This document shows, one piece after another, positions 21,418 to 33,516 of a DNA stretch of 64,000 bases; positions within the stretch are counted from its first letter, which is position 1, and each line of letters opens with the position of its first letter. Location: NCBI GenBank assembly GCA_019915015.1, contig JAHBBC010000019.1, forward strand, positions 620,001 through 684,000, read 5' to 3'. The notes beneath the pieces are model-generated. The model was not told the origin of the DNA and made no database searches. It worked only from the letters and a program-made list of their open reading frames with translations. Source of the DNA: Auriscalpium vulgare (taxonomy: Eukaryota; Basidiomycota; Agaricomycetes; Russulales; Auriscalpiaceae). A program made the position numbers and the translations under genes.

Positions 21418-23391
21418 ATGGCTGAGCTCATCCGCGACACGTTCTTTGGCTACTCGTTGCGCTTGCTCTTTGGTTCTCGCGTCCTGTCACATCCCGACGA
21501 AACCGACCTGCCGATGGTATGGCAGAAGGCCGTCCACGAAAAGCAGGCTACCCCCACGTCTTCTGGCGCTAACTCGATTCACGAGGAAACTCATGACGAT
21601 CCACCCAATGGCCAGGGTGGTCACGGCACGATCGACGAGAAGAAACATCGCTCTACGCCGACGCAGCGGAAAGGCTCCGTAGCGTCATTGCGCTCCGCAG
21701 TGACTGTGGTTGACGCTGCTGGCGTCAGTAAGCAGGACCCAGAGAAAGGCGACGATACGCTTCTGGTTGGCTGGTACGGGCCGGAAGACCCAGATGTAAG
21801 TCCGAAATGTTCACTCACATACTAAGGTGTAACCTGACAACACCCTTTAGAACCCGCAAAATTGGTCGAGTCGCAAGAAATCTTGGGTTCTGGCGCAAAC
21901 TTTGCTCCTGACGTTTTCGATCTATATTGGATCTGCCATCTATACGGCCGGCATCGCCGGTGTATCGCAAGAGTTCCATGTTAGCATCGTCGCAGCGACC
22001 GTTGGCCTTACGACGTTCGTCGGAGGGTATGGTCTAGGTAAGTCTTGATTGTACGAACACATGGGGGCGGCAGACCAACACATCTTTTGTAGGACCAATG
22101 GTGTGGTCACCTCTGAGCGAGCTGCCGCAAGTCGGGCGCATGCCCATTTATATCATCACACTGGCCCTGTTCGTGGTCCTTCAAATCCCGACCGCGTTGT
22201 CTACCAACTACGGAATGCTCATGGCGTTCCGCTTCTTGACCGGTTTCGTGGGGTCACCAATTCTGGCGACGGGCGGGGCGACCATTGCCGACATGTACAG
22301 CGCAAAGAAGCGCGCCTACGGCATCACGCTGTGGGGCGTTACAGCGGTGCGCTAGGTTTCCACTCAATACATGGCATCTTCTCATGTTCTGCGTCTTTTA
22401 GACCTGCGGCCCGGTGATGGGTCCCCTAATTGGCGGCTTCGCCACACACGCAAAAGACTGGCGTTGGACGATCTGGGAGCTCATGTGGCTTTCCGGATTT
22501 TGCTTCATCGTGCTCTTCTTCTTTTTCCCGGAAACTTCCGCGTCCAACATCCTGTACCGCCGTGCCAAGCGTCTGCGAAAGGCGACGGGTAATACCAACC
22601 TCCGCTCGCAATCCGAGATCGAGGCCGCACATATGAGCAAGCGCGATCTCGCCGTCGCAGCGCTGGTGCGGCCGTTCACGCTCAACTTCCAGGAGCCCAT
22701 CGTACTCGCGCTGAATATCTACATCGGTCTCATATATGCCCTCCTTTACATCTGGTTCGAGTCCTTCCCCGTCGTGTTCATCGGCATATACCACTTCAAG
22801 ACCCAGCTCCTCGGACTTGCATTCCTCGGCGTGCTCGTTGGAGCATTCATTACCATCCCACCGTTCTTTGCCTACCTCTACTATGTGCAGGAGCCGATGT
22901 ACAATGAGCGCGGAGAGCTCAGGCCCGAGGCTCGCATGCCCGTGGCGATCTTTGGTGCTGTTCTGGTGCCGATATGCATGTTTTGGTTCGGCTGGACGTC
23001 GCGGGAGAGCATTCACTGGATCGTGCCCATCATCGGCTCAGGCCTCTTCAGCATCGCCGCTCTTCTTCTCTTCGTAAGTACACACCCCGCATTCGCATCC
23101 TTCCCCACTGACCTCTGTCATGTCGCGCAGAATGTCGTCCTGAACTATCTCGCCGACACATACCCTATGTACGCGGCATCCGTGCTCGCGGGCAATGACC
23201 TTATCCGCTCGGCGTTCGGTGCTGGCTTCCCGCTGTTCGCGGGTGCGATGTACAGGAATCTCGGTGTGGGCTGGGCGAGCTCACTGCTCGGGTTCCTCGC
23301 GTGCGCCTTTATCCCCATCCCAATCCTCCTGTGGAAGTACGGCGAGCGCATCAGGATGTCGAGTAAGCGTGCACGACATGATTTCGATTAA
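21418..23391 (+). CDS. MFS drug/polyamine:H+ antiporter (DHA1 family)
   Basis: Five or so exons encode about 570 residues from MAELIRDTFFGYSLRLLFG to RARHDFD. The start matches the usual N-terminus of fungal DHA1 transporters related to Tpo1/Flr1. A hydrophilic N-terminal region of about 130 residues leads to NPQNWS, which marks the first membrane helix in this family. Twelve membrane helices can be followed, with the DHA1-type motifs GRMPIYIITLALFVVLQIPTA cut at the first loop, PILATGGATIADMY in helix 4-5 and GPVMGPLIGGF in helix 5. Export of toxic small molecules by proton antiport at the plasma membrane is the family role; the substrate cannot be told. The last intron separates LLLF from NVVLNYLADTYP. 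Confidence 0.92.
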
Positions 23392-23582
23392 AAATAGGTG
23401 GATTGAGCCTCTGCATCATTGGTTCACGACTGCTACATTTGACTGCTTGCTTTGGTAGACCCGCATTGTATTCACCTGCATACCTTTATGACGCCCTCTA
23501 GAATTTGGTCTTCACGACATAGATGATACCTTATCGGCATCGCGACGTACTATAGACTCACGCACTGACCGCACCCACTATA

Positions 23583-24089
23583 TGTAACGGAGATGTGGAC
23601 TATACTTAGAGTACTCGAGACGCACCCCAGGGGTCGTAACCTTGCACCGATGGCAGGATGGTGAGGCTGCCAGTACAACGAGCCGCCGTTCTCGTTGACA
23701 ATGACAGAGCAGTACTTGGCGGGACAGTGGCGGAGAGGCGCAAGCAAAAGCATATATTCATCGTGCCTGGAACACAGATAACTGGGTATCCTTCCGTACT
23801 TAGTACCTGTAATTTACTGGCAGTGTAATCGCGAAGGGAAAGGAAGTTGTTTTAGTCACATTACTGAGTTACACTCAACATTACATAAGACAATCCATCT
23901 TGCCTTGCATCCCTCACCTCCATAGCGTGGTTACTCCGGTCGCCCACCCGAGGGAACAGGCGACTTGGAGTTCTATATCTCTCTGTTAACTTCAATTCTT
24001 CTTGGTCACGTCAGCTCTCGCGGATGACCCGCAGAGCCGCCGCTCGTCAACTAGCAGCTAGATACGTCTAGAATTCGTAACCGACGTCA
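23583..24089 (+). repeat. Left LTR (507 bp) with a ~175-bp insertion
   Basis: It aligns with 26002-26300 at both ends. From about 23609 to 23783 it contains extra sequence beginning TACTCGAGACGCACCCC, related to 50742-50850. Confidence 0.7.
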
Positions 24090-24190
24090 GAACTGGTGGA
24101 CGCGTAGCGGCTCCCCTCGTAGCTCTGCTCACGTCGACTATATTTCCTTCGGACCTACAGACCCCCGGCGAGCACATATCCGGTCATCCC

Positions 24191-26095
24191 TTGGCCCGAC
24201 ACGTCACCGAGAACGTGCCGCCAGTCCGTGGTGCTACTCGCGCCTCTCAACACTCTCAAGCATCGCGCCCAGACTCCCTCCACACAGCTACAGTTATCGT
24301 CAACGACTACTTGGAGCAGCATCTCCTGGATGCGGAAGGCCGTTTGCACTCGCACATCCGGCATCCCGACGCTGCCCAAGCGATTATGGATCGTCTCAAC
24401 GAGGAAGACCACGCCACGGAGGATGCCCTCATGCCCAACGAAGTGCTGGATGAATTTCTCGACGCGTCGCTCGACCTCCAGGATGTCCGTGACCGCGGAA
24501 CCGCCGCAGGACCCATGCGGTACGCAGCCACCCCAGCAATCGCGCGTCGTACGCTCTACCTGCTCTTCGTTTACGACGCGTCCGTCCAAGAGATGCTAGC
24601 GCTGGAAAATGAGAAAGCCGCCGCACTCTGGCGTATGGATCCCGACGGTGCTTTCACAGGCCGTCTCCAGAGCGCGGCTACGTTCGGCGACATACTCACC
24701 ACATTCACGCTCATTCAATCTCGGCTCTCCGGCGCACGCGCCATCCTCAGCAAAAGACTGCAGCTGCATAAGGGTGAAGCTCCTCGCCGCCCTAGGACGA
24801 GTCGCGCACCAAGGAGCCGAGTCGCCACGGCCATCAAGCCCAGCCGCGCGGCTTCACCGGCCCAATTGGTCCCATTCTCAGCGCAAGCAACGGCCGCCCC
24901 CGCAATCCTTTCGCCGCGCACGTCCTACGTGAACCCGCTGCCAGCTGAGCTGCAACCGCTTCAGGAGTAACGCGCGCATGCATTCCCGCTGCGCCTCAAG
25001 TCGAAAGCGGGCGACCCGCATTTGACTGAACGCCCGGGTGATTCGCTAATGTTCCCAGCCAACAAATTCGTAAAAAATTGGACAACGCCCAGAAAACGCC
25101 TGTCAGACACCACTGACGCCATTGACCTGAGCCTCTCGACAGAAGCACCGAGCCTAGCCACCCGACTCACGCGGCCGTCGCCGCCATCATCTTCGCCCCC
25201 TCCTTCTGTGCCCCTCCATGCCCGCGGGCCGGTCCTCTTTGCCACCCCGCACTCAGTCATGGACCTGCGCGGGCAACCCATTCTAACGACGATTCCTGTG
25301 AACGGGGATGAAGTCGCCGCCTACCTCTCGGACCAGTGGCTAACGAGTTCGGACGTCTCGTACTCGTTGGCGGCCTGGGAGACTCGGGCGCCAGCGCCAG
25401 CGCCATTCATCGCCAACGCGTCTACGCTGCCGGCTCCGCCGCTAGTACAGCTGAATACATTGTTGCACGTATATCACTGGCACTCCATGCGAGATCACGT
25501 CGCCTCCACACTCGAACTTCGCCCGCCGCACGAGTGGGAAAGCGGCAAGGCCGCGTGGTGGCGCAGTCGCCTGAAGGGTAAAGGCGCGTCCGCCGAAGTT
25601 TTTAAGGGCGATCCGCGCAGCCATCCAGCGGCGGAAGATCTCGCGCGACTTACGAACAAAGAAGGCCTGCCATGGGTTCGGTTGTCGGACGAAGAGGTCC
25701 AGATGTTGCTCTGGGAAGTTCGCACGTTTCACTTTCACCGTGACTTCGAGTGTCTCGTCCTGGGTCGACACCCCAGCCGTCCACTTGTCGCCGGGAATCA
25801 AGCGGCGTTCATCGCTCTCCGCGCCCGCCTGCGCCGACTCTGGGGCCCAGGCCTCACCTTCCCGTACGCGTCTGAACCGTGCGTCCTGGATCACCCCGAC
25901 GAGTTGTACGCCAGTAGGGCGTGGCGAGGTATCGGGTATTTGTTGCTTGAAGTTTTGCCACAGGAGCAGCTTGAGGCCATACACTTCGCGATGGGGGGCT
26001 CTGTAACGGAGATGTCGACTATACTGATGAATGCTTACAGTATATCCTTCCGTAGTACCTATAATCGCGAACCGATAACCTTCAAGGGTCGTTAG
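24191..26095 (+). CDS. Unknown element-encoded protein, split by one in-frame TAA
   Basis: Two stretches, 24191-24970 and 24971-26095, share one frame and are separated only by a TAA at 24968-24970; read as one they span 635 codons. The first part (MARHVTENVPPVRG) is mostly helical with a basic, Ala/Pro-rich end. The second part starts in a Ser/Pro-rich region and continues into a compact domain (VRTFHFHRDFECLVLGRHPS, SRAWRGIGYLLLEVLPQEQL). I recognise no family. The last 31 codons lie inside the right LTR. The stop may be a nonsense mutation in a dead element or a leaky stop like gag-pol boundaries of some retroelements; the context is CAG GAG TAA CGC. Confidence 0.6.
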
Positions 26096-26300
26096 TCACA
26101 TTCACTGAATTTATACTTCCACTCAACATCACATAAGTCAATCCATCCTACATAGTGAGTCCCCCGCTCGAGGGAACAGGCGACTTAGAGCTCTATATCT
26201 CTCTCTTAAATTCCTCTTACCACGTCTCTCGCAGAGCCGCCTAGACACCAGCGCGAGCCGCTCGACGACTAGCTACGTCTAGAATATGTGACCGACGTCA
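26002..26300 (+). repeat. Right LTR (299 bp)
   Basis: This is the direct repeat of the left LTR without the ~175-bp insertion. Shared words include GAGGGAACAGGCGACTT, TCTATATCTCTCT and TACGTCTAGAAT. It overlaps the C-terminal codons of the element's ORF. Confidence 0.7.
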
Positions 26301-26490
26301 CACACTAGTACGTTGGGAAGATACCATACATTTGGCATCATAGTACGTATATCGAAAACGCGATGACAGGCATAATCCTTTGTTAAGTAAGAAAAAGATG
26401 CTTTGGAAGACCAGGCTTGACCAAGCAACTTGTGTTAAGTTACTAAGGATATTGTCCAATAATGTCTAAAAGGTCCGACACGCTCATGCC

Positions 26491-27148
26491 TCACGCGGTG
26501 CAGTCCTGGACGACTGCATTCCCAGCATCGCTCGCCTGGAACAGCAAGTTGAGCGCGTTCGTCACCGTGGCGTTGAGCGCCGGATCAGTGCTACGACTGA
26601 TCGTCAGCACAACGCCTTGGTATCCTGACGTAGTAAGGAATGGGAACGTACGCATTGATGCTGGTGAGCGCATCAGCGGCGATGGTGAAATTACCGCCGA
26701 CCTGGTCGCGCAGCTCGGGTGGGGCGGTCTGGTTCGCAAAGACGGCGTTGGCAATGCCGTCGATGGCGAGCTGCGCGCCGTGGATGCCCGTCTGCGCCGT
26801 AGTGACGTTCGCCGCGGCGGCCGTGTCCCTGAAGCATATCCGGCACCGTTAGACACAACTGTAACGCGAAACGGGATGAGATACGCACACAACTTGCCAA
26901 GCGAGCTTGTTGACTGCGTCGCTCGTTTCCTGAAGACCAACGACGATCTTGAGGCGGTCGATGTTGCACTGTACGGAACCCAGCTGGCGGCGGTTGAGGG
27001 GAGCTGGAAGAAATGGCGAGGAAGTGGCAGTAAATCAATGAACTTAAACGATACATAGCAGAAAGGTCGCACCTGTGTTGACAAGAACCGCCAAGCTGGC
27101 AAGAAACGTCGTGACGATGAGCGACTTGAGGGAGATTGTGAAAGCCAT
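26491..27148 (-). CDS. Small secreted protein, HsbA-like
   Basis: Four exons joined by short introns give about 155 residues. A signal peptide (MAFTISLKSLIVTTFLASLA, cleaved near the Ala/Val/Asn that follows) leads to PLNRRQLGSVQCNIDRLKIV. The mature protein is Ala/Asn/Thr-rich and helical and has only two cysteines, one near each end (VQCN and QDCTA), which could form one disulfide. This layout resembles hydrophobic-surface-binding protein A and related small secreted proteins of wood-decay fungi, but the match is by overall pattern only. The first exon is 27148-27073. A TATAAG-type box on the same strand lies about 120 bp upstream near 27266-27274. Confidence 0.78.
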
Positions 27149-28769
27149 TGAAAGTATAACGTAGAACGCAAAGACAACTCAGCACCAGGCGAATTGGGTC
27201 ACGATTGAAGTGAAGTGAAAGAGATTGATGAAAATCGTGATGAGGAACACTGCTATCTTAGGGCTCTCTTATAGCAGAGCTCTTCCCGAGTCGAAGACGT
27301 GCGTGAATCGAATTGCGTAAATCATCGGGGCAGGCGCGTCTACGTCCCTCGACAAATGAGCATGCTGCGCACACTGGCGCTGCGGCTGCGGCAGAGAGGA
27401 AGGGGCTCTGACGAGCTGAAGTCGAAGAGCGGTGATGAGGGACACGTATGAGGACATTCACTATGACAACCCGCAGTGCGAATGACAGTTGAGGAAATTA
27501 TTGCCCATCGGGATCGTTCCAACAGAGTGACTATGCCCTCTAGTGAACGAAAGCTATGTATGCAGCGGCGCCGGCGTCGGATTGGCGCTCACGTAGAACC
27601 AACGAGCGTCGTTACGAGCCGCCGGGAATATAGGCGCCCAATCAGTTCCGCCGCCATGTAAGTAGCATCGTTAGATGTCGACTTCAGGTGTCTTTCGAGA
27701 GGACAGCGGAGGAGGTGCAGTGAGACTGTCTGGAGGTGGCCGGAAAGACGGTCATTGACACGCACACCACTAGTAACAGTCAAGGCAGCCGACCTTGATC
27801 CGCAAACATCGCGCTGCGCAGGCCGTTGTCGAGCTGTCTGTAGTAGAAAGCACAGCAGTCCGCAAAGGGGAGTAGGCTGAGCGAGATATGGTGTCTTCCT
27901 GTGCCATCGCTTAGCCAGTACCGTGATGTGGGAACAACTCTGTGGGACATTTCTGGACAGCTTGTGCTGCGCACAGTGCGGCCACAGAGAGAAACGCGAT
28001 CCAAGTTGGTCGGCGTAGGTAGGCACGGATGACTGCGGACTTAGTTTTGACAGAGAGCGGGAGTGATGGCGCCTAGATGCCGCAATTTGGTTTCATACCA
28101 AGGAAGCTCTGAATAAATTAAAATTGTACCACAGGAGATAGGTCAAGTGAGATGAAGGAGCCAAGAGACATAGGCCTAGGAGGTAGGTACCAGCAACGAG
28201 AAACATGACCCAGCTGCGCGCAGAGATTAGAAGAGCCCGACCTCTGTGCAGGTGAACTGGCTGGTCGGTAAGACTGCTCTGCGTTGTCGAGATATTGAGT
28301 TAGGTGACTTGGGCCAAAACCCGCTAGCTCCGGTACTACTGGGGGCCCCGGGATGCTTGAGGTTACTAGAGATCATCTTTCGTTAGAGACAGCCGTTCCA
28401 TCTGCATTCACCAGTGCCAGGTTGCGGTTCAATATGTCGAAAACGGGTCGACGAGGATAGCCGGTGGTGAGTCGGGAGCCAAGTCGCATCGGAACACGAG
28501 CGCTTAACTGCGCCAGCTGCTTGTCGGCTTTCTGCCACGGTCATCATCCCGACCGTGCTTCACATTTTCCAGGTTTGTTTCCTCTATTCTCCTATACTCC
28601 AGACTTCTGACTTGCTCTAGCCGGGGTGTACCACCGTCTCGTTGTTCTTGCGCACGTCGCGCTCCAGCTACGCCAAGACACTCCTTAATCCCCACCTTCC
28701 TTCGAGCATAACCACCAGCAAGTCACGCTTAGACCTGGGCGCGAAGAGGATACCAGTGTGCCGATCATA
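27149..28769. other. 1.6-kb intergenic region, no gene seen
   Basis: It holds only short ORFs without recognisable domains or consistent splice structure. It separates the divergent promoters of the small secreted protein and the zinc transporter. Confidence 0.5.
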
Positions 28770-31136
28770 ATGTCGAACGTACATCGGCGCAAGTCGAGCA
28801 GGGAGGAGGATGGAGATAGCCTTGTCATATCACCGAGTGGCATTGTTGGCCCCGAATCACCACCTCTTCCCCAGCCCAACGGAAAGGCTCCTCGCGCAGA
28901 AGAGACTATCCCACCTCCCCGTAGCCGCACCATATCGACACCGACGCAGTCGCAGGCGTTTCCCTCTTCATCACCGACGCATTCCGCATCACCTCCGTCG
29001 GCGGGCCCATTTCGCGCCAGCTTCAACCTCCCGCATTCCAACGGCGTCGGACACACGCATCATTCGCCAGGTTCCCCCCTGCGTGCATCTTTCTCTATGC
29101 CAACGCATCTGCACGCCCGTAACCGCTCCGTCTCGGGACCTTTCTCTCCGCCGCTCCCATCACCGCTGTCCACCTCATTCCCTATGCAAGGACCACCGTC
29201 TCCATCCTCTTCGTCCTCTTCATCGTTCCCTACATCAGCCACTGCGCCTGAATTTCCGCGTCATGGACGCAACAACTCCCAGTCATACACCAGCAATGGC
29301 GAACCGCCGCCATCCCCATTACCGCCCTCCTCGAGCGCGGCTCACTCGCGACGTCACTCGCGACTACATTCCCGCAATTTATCCATATTCTTTCCGCGAC
29401 CCGGGTCGCTTCCGCACAGCTCTATCGCGGAGGATGGCACGCAAGAGCTCGACTACTCGAACCCACCTGCCACCGCCCCTGTCACACTCATGCCCAGTCC
29501 TAAGCTCGGCGAGAACTTCACGTTCGGTCGCCGGCCACCTGCCTCGGCAGGCTTGACTGAAGGCACTCCAGGCGTGCCAGGCGCGAACGGTGCGAAGGGA
29601 TCACGCCGCGGGCACCATCACAAGCACTCCCTCTCGCATAACTTTTTCTCCTTCCTCGAGCCCGGGTCTGATCTGCATTCGCAGCCGACGCCGACGCCCG
29701 TCTCGCCCTGGAACCCCATCTCTCCGTTCCCTCAATCCGCTGATCCCACGACCACCTCGTTCCCCCTGACGCGTCTTGCGTCGCCCACGTCGCCGCAGGC
29801 CGAAGACGTGCCGTTTGCACTGCCCGCTGACGGAGGCAGCATGGAGGCGGTGGCGGCTGCAGTGTCCATGGCGCAGTTCGCGCTTGGTGCATGGCTATGG
29901 GTGTCTGGACAACAGGTCGGCTCGCTGGCGTGCACGGGGCTCGGATATTGGGCTGTCTTTGACGCGCTCGGAGTTGCAGTTGCGCGCGTCTTGCCTGCTT
30001 ACCTGCGCAAACCGTCTTCGCAGTCGCGCTCGCGGAGACCATATGGGTACGCATTCTTAATCATTGTTTGATGCTAGCTTGCTCACAACAGTGCAGGAAC
30101 AAGCGCGTGGAGACTGTGGCGCTATTCACGCAGGCCGTGTACTTGATGTTCTCGGCCGTGTATGTTTTCAAGGAGACAGTCGAGCATCTCTTACTATCTG
30201 CAGGAGAAGGTCATCATCATCATACGGGCGATGAGGAAGTTGGACTTCTTGGGTGCGCCTCTAGTCTCATAGAGTGATCAACAGATCTAACAGAACCCGC
30301 AGGATTGACTTTCCACTGCTTCTTCTCGTACTCACGCTATCGTCTTTTGTCGGGTCGGCATTAGCATTTGCAAACCATGCAAGACTCGTTGAGGGTTCGT
30401 GTCCTATGTCTTCTCCGCCCTAGCCATCAACTCACATGCTCCACAGTCGCCGGAAACGCGCTCCCTCCACTGGCATCCCTTCTCAATCCTTCTCGCTTCC
30501 GTTATTCACAGCGCCCAGACCCCACCACTCCCTTTGCTCGCCTCCTCGCGAACCCCTACTCCGTCGTCCCTCTCGCAACCTCAGCAATCATCCTCGTCGT
30601 TCCCTTTCTTACGCCCTCGTAAGCCTATTCTACCGCGACAATCTGCCCTCTTTTGTGTGGGTCGGCTAAGCCTCCTGCTCAGGTCCACACATCGCACATT
30701 CGATCTGTTGCTCGCGGGCGCCCAGGCATTTGCAATGTTTCGGTTGGCTTACCCCGCATGTGTCACGATCGGCACGGTGCTTCTGCAGACTAGCCCCGCA
30801 CGGGGCCTGGCCTCTGGGCGTATGGAGGCGTTCCTGCGCGCCATGCGGGAGGTACGTCACCATCTATCTCCTTGATTGGCCCATGCTCACGCACGATTGT
30901 TTCTCCTTCCAACTACGCCCCAGATCGAGCGCCACCCACAGGTATTGCACCTCCCGCCGCCGCACATCTGGCAGCTTGCGCCGGCAGACAAGGCGCTCGT
31001 CGTGACGCTCGAGCTGCGCGTCGCGCGCGTGCTCGGCGACGCAGACGTGCTGCGGCTCACGCGGTGGGCGTGGGAGCGCTGCACGCAGGCACTCGGCGGC
31101 GAGGGTGAGGTCACGGTCGGGATCGTGCGGGGATGA
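28770..31136 (+). CDS. ZRG17: Zrg17-like zinc transporter (cation diffusion facilitator family)
   Basis: Six or so exons start at MSNVHRRKSSREED and end VTVGIVRG. About 370 N-terminal residues are low-complexity Pro/Ser/His-rich and cytosolic in this family. They are followed by CDF membrane helices: MAQFALGAWLWVSGQQVG, CTGLGYWAVFDALGVAVARV, then RPYGNKRVETVALFTQ after an intron, which corresponds to the PFG..RLET motif of CDF proteins. A short His cluster (GEGHHHHTGDEE) sits in the loop. The C-terminal cytosolic domain contains IERHPQVLHLPPPHIWQL. Zrg17 works with a Msc2/Cis4 partner to load zinc into the secretory pathway. The TyrTrp..PheAsp pattern in helix 2 instead of the usual HxxxD fits the non-canonical Zrg17 branch. 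Confidence 0.88.
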
Positions 31137-33516
31137 GAGCCGTCGCCGCGCGGGCTCGGGCGGGCAGCCGACTCCCGAGTCGGAGTGGTGAGGGCCGCGG
31201 GGTTCGTCGTGGACTCGTGCTCAGATTTCTCGGTGGGCCGGGGGCGGTATTTATGCTTATGTTGCTGCTGCTTACATCGGAAAGCGTTAGGTTGGGATGG
31301 ATATGCCAGTGATATTCTTCTGGAACAATCGGTAGAGGCAAAAGCCCGACGGGCGACGGCTCGACCTTGAAGCAACTTCCCCAATCCTTCGAGAGGTCGA
31401 CAACGACTGTACTTTCCCCATATCCGCGAGCATACACACGCGTATGTCTCCATGTGCACTTACCTGCACTTGCCCCAATGTCCAGCGCGCTCGCCTCGCA
31501 TCACCTTTCTTCGATCGAGGCGGCAGCCGGCATCGGAACTCGGAACCCCGTGATCGGAAGTAGTGATCGTGATCGGGCCCATGGATCTTTATCTGTCTGT
31601 ACAATGTCTGTATCCTTTTTCTGGCAGCGCCGGCGGGAGTCGGTGGCTGAGGCTGGCCCCGTCTGCTCAGTTTCAGCTTCGACAGAAGGCTAAGGTGAAC
31701 ATATGCTTTCTCAACCTGTTTTTCGACCGTAACCCGATGTCTTTTGTAGGTCCAGCTGGAGCGATGCCCGCCGCACATCCCCGTGGGGGCGCCCCATGTG
31801 CCCCATGTGCCCGCGGAGCACCGCTGCCGCCTGCGTTGGCTGCTGAAACCTAAACTTGAGACCACGCACAGCCGGATGATCATTTAGGAGTCTCGATCCC
31901 ATAAGCTCCGGATGCCCGGTGGTAAGACGTTTCGATGGGGATTTGCTGAACTTGTGTATCCGCTCTTGGATTCCGCAGAGCGGCTGGCAAAATGCACATT
32001 TGGCGATGCAATTCGGGGTGGACGACGTTAAGACTCAGAGTAAGTACTCACCACCATACGCACTGGCGTGATATTACGCTTTTACATATAAGACCACTGC
32101 TATTCGGGCCTCGGCTGTCCTCAGGGCACAGGCTCTATGTAGCAGGCAGGTCTGGACAGGTCGCAAAAGGTGCCTTGAATGGTCACATGAATCTATCACG
32201 CGAGCATTTGTTTTGTTGCATCGCCGCGGTGAACACCATGATCGTGAAGGCTGACATGTATTTTTATACCAGGAAAGCCTGAGCTAGCCTGAGCCGCAGA
32301 TTGTTGACAGTGGCCACACGCCAGGGCAGCGCGATCGTAGTGTGGGTCACGCCGGTCTTGGTCAATATGGCTTAATTACAAGCTAATGCGACTTGGCGCG
32401 ATAGGATCAATATTTCTTTCGTCGATGAGTGACTGCGGAAATGCGTTGAAGGTGCACACAGCGTGGCGGCATTCGTTCCTGATCCGGATGGTACGGCCGC
32501 GTCCTATTCGACTCCGGACGCAGCGCAACGCATTTCCTGGTCTCTGCGGTCTGGGCCGGGTATGCAAAGTTCCTGGGGAATACAGCAGCTGGGCTCGAGG
32601 TGTCGCTTAGCGACTGGAATATGCAGCAGCAGTGTGTCCGAGGCGCAACTGCCGGGCAATTGGCGCGGCAAGTTTAATTGTCCCGCCCACGCATCATCAT
32701 TCGGGGTTTTTCCCTCTGCTTTCTCGCCCAGCTGCCTCGCGCGCACGGTGCTCTCGTCGTCGCTCGAAGTTTTGCTTGCGCTCCAGTCTGCACCGGAAAA
32801 GACATCACATCTCGAAGCTGCTATTCTGCCATTGATTTTCGACATTACGTCGTGATACGCGCGTCGCAGAGTCTCGCTCCGGTGCCGCCAGAGAATCAGC
32901 TGCCTCTCTGTGCCCGTGCAATCGTTTTAGTCAGACATCCTTCCAAGTTCAGATTCTGATAGCCGAGCCGTGGCCGACTTGCAGTGAGTCGCACTGTCCG
33001 CCGACGTCAGCTGATTGCGCCCCAGAACATGATCGCGGACGCCGGAGGCCCCTTCTGCCAGCCACACCGGCCATCCAAGCCCCGCCGTGGAAGTCGAAGC
33101 AGGGTCCACAATATTTTGCCATTGTTCACAACATCTTGCCGTGGAATGCGGAGGACAGAGGACGACTGTCGTCTGTGCCGAGGTCAACCGCGGAGACTAG
33201 ACAGAGGCCTGGCACCGTTGGCCGTTGCTGCCTTCCGAGACGCATCGGACTGTCAGCCAGCCACACCCCGCACGGCGCCGATCTGGTCCTGTGGTTGGAA
33301 ATACAGAAAATGAAAATTTGCGGGGTAATCGGATACGCCCGACCTGCGGCCACTGTCGAGGCACCGGGCCAGGGAGCCGTACAAGGTATGCATCGCCACC
33401 CCCGCATGGATTTCGAGAGCGACAATTGTCTATAAATTGCACGCATCTCGAATTCCACTCCCTGGCACCTCTTGGTCCCCCGTCCCCCTTCCTCATTTCA
33501 CGCAATCACCCCCACA
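31137..33516. other. 2.4-kb intergenic region with AQP promoter at its right end
   Basis: No ORF in this stretch carries a recognisable domain or a convincing exon chain. A TATA box (TATAAATT) lies at 33431-33438, about 80 bp before the aquaglyceroporin ATG. The unusual length could hide a non-coding RNA or a poorly conserved gene. Confidence 0.45.
33431..33438 (+). promoter_or_regulatory. TATA box of the aquaglyceroporin gene
   Basis: TATAAATT is placed about 80 bp upstream of the ATG at 33517, followed by a pyrimidine-rich leader (CCCCCGTCCCCCTTCC region) as in many fungal promoters. Confidence 0.55.

Larger units (their letters stand above)
23583..26300 (+). mobile_element. Unclassified LTR-flanked element carrying a stop-interrupted unknown ORF
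   Basis: Direct terminal repeats start TGTAACGGAGATG and end ACCGACGTCA, with TG...CA borders, at 23583-24089 and 26002-26300. They enclose one long reading frame on the plus strand with no reverse transcriptase, integrase or zinc knuckle. The structure fits a non-autonomous LTR element. LTRs have diverged and the left one has gained about 175 bp, so the insertion is old. No 5-bp target duplication is evident. Confidence 0.65.

Noticed and set aside
32386..32855. Overlapping ORFs of about 100-130 codons on both strands in the gap before the aquaglyceroporin
   Set aside because: Composition and mutual overlap look like chance frames; no domain or splice-consistent extension.
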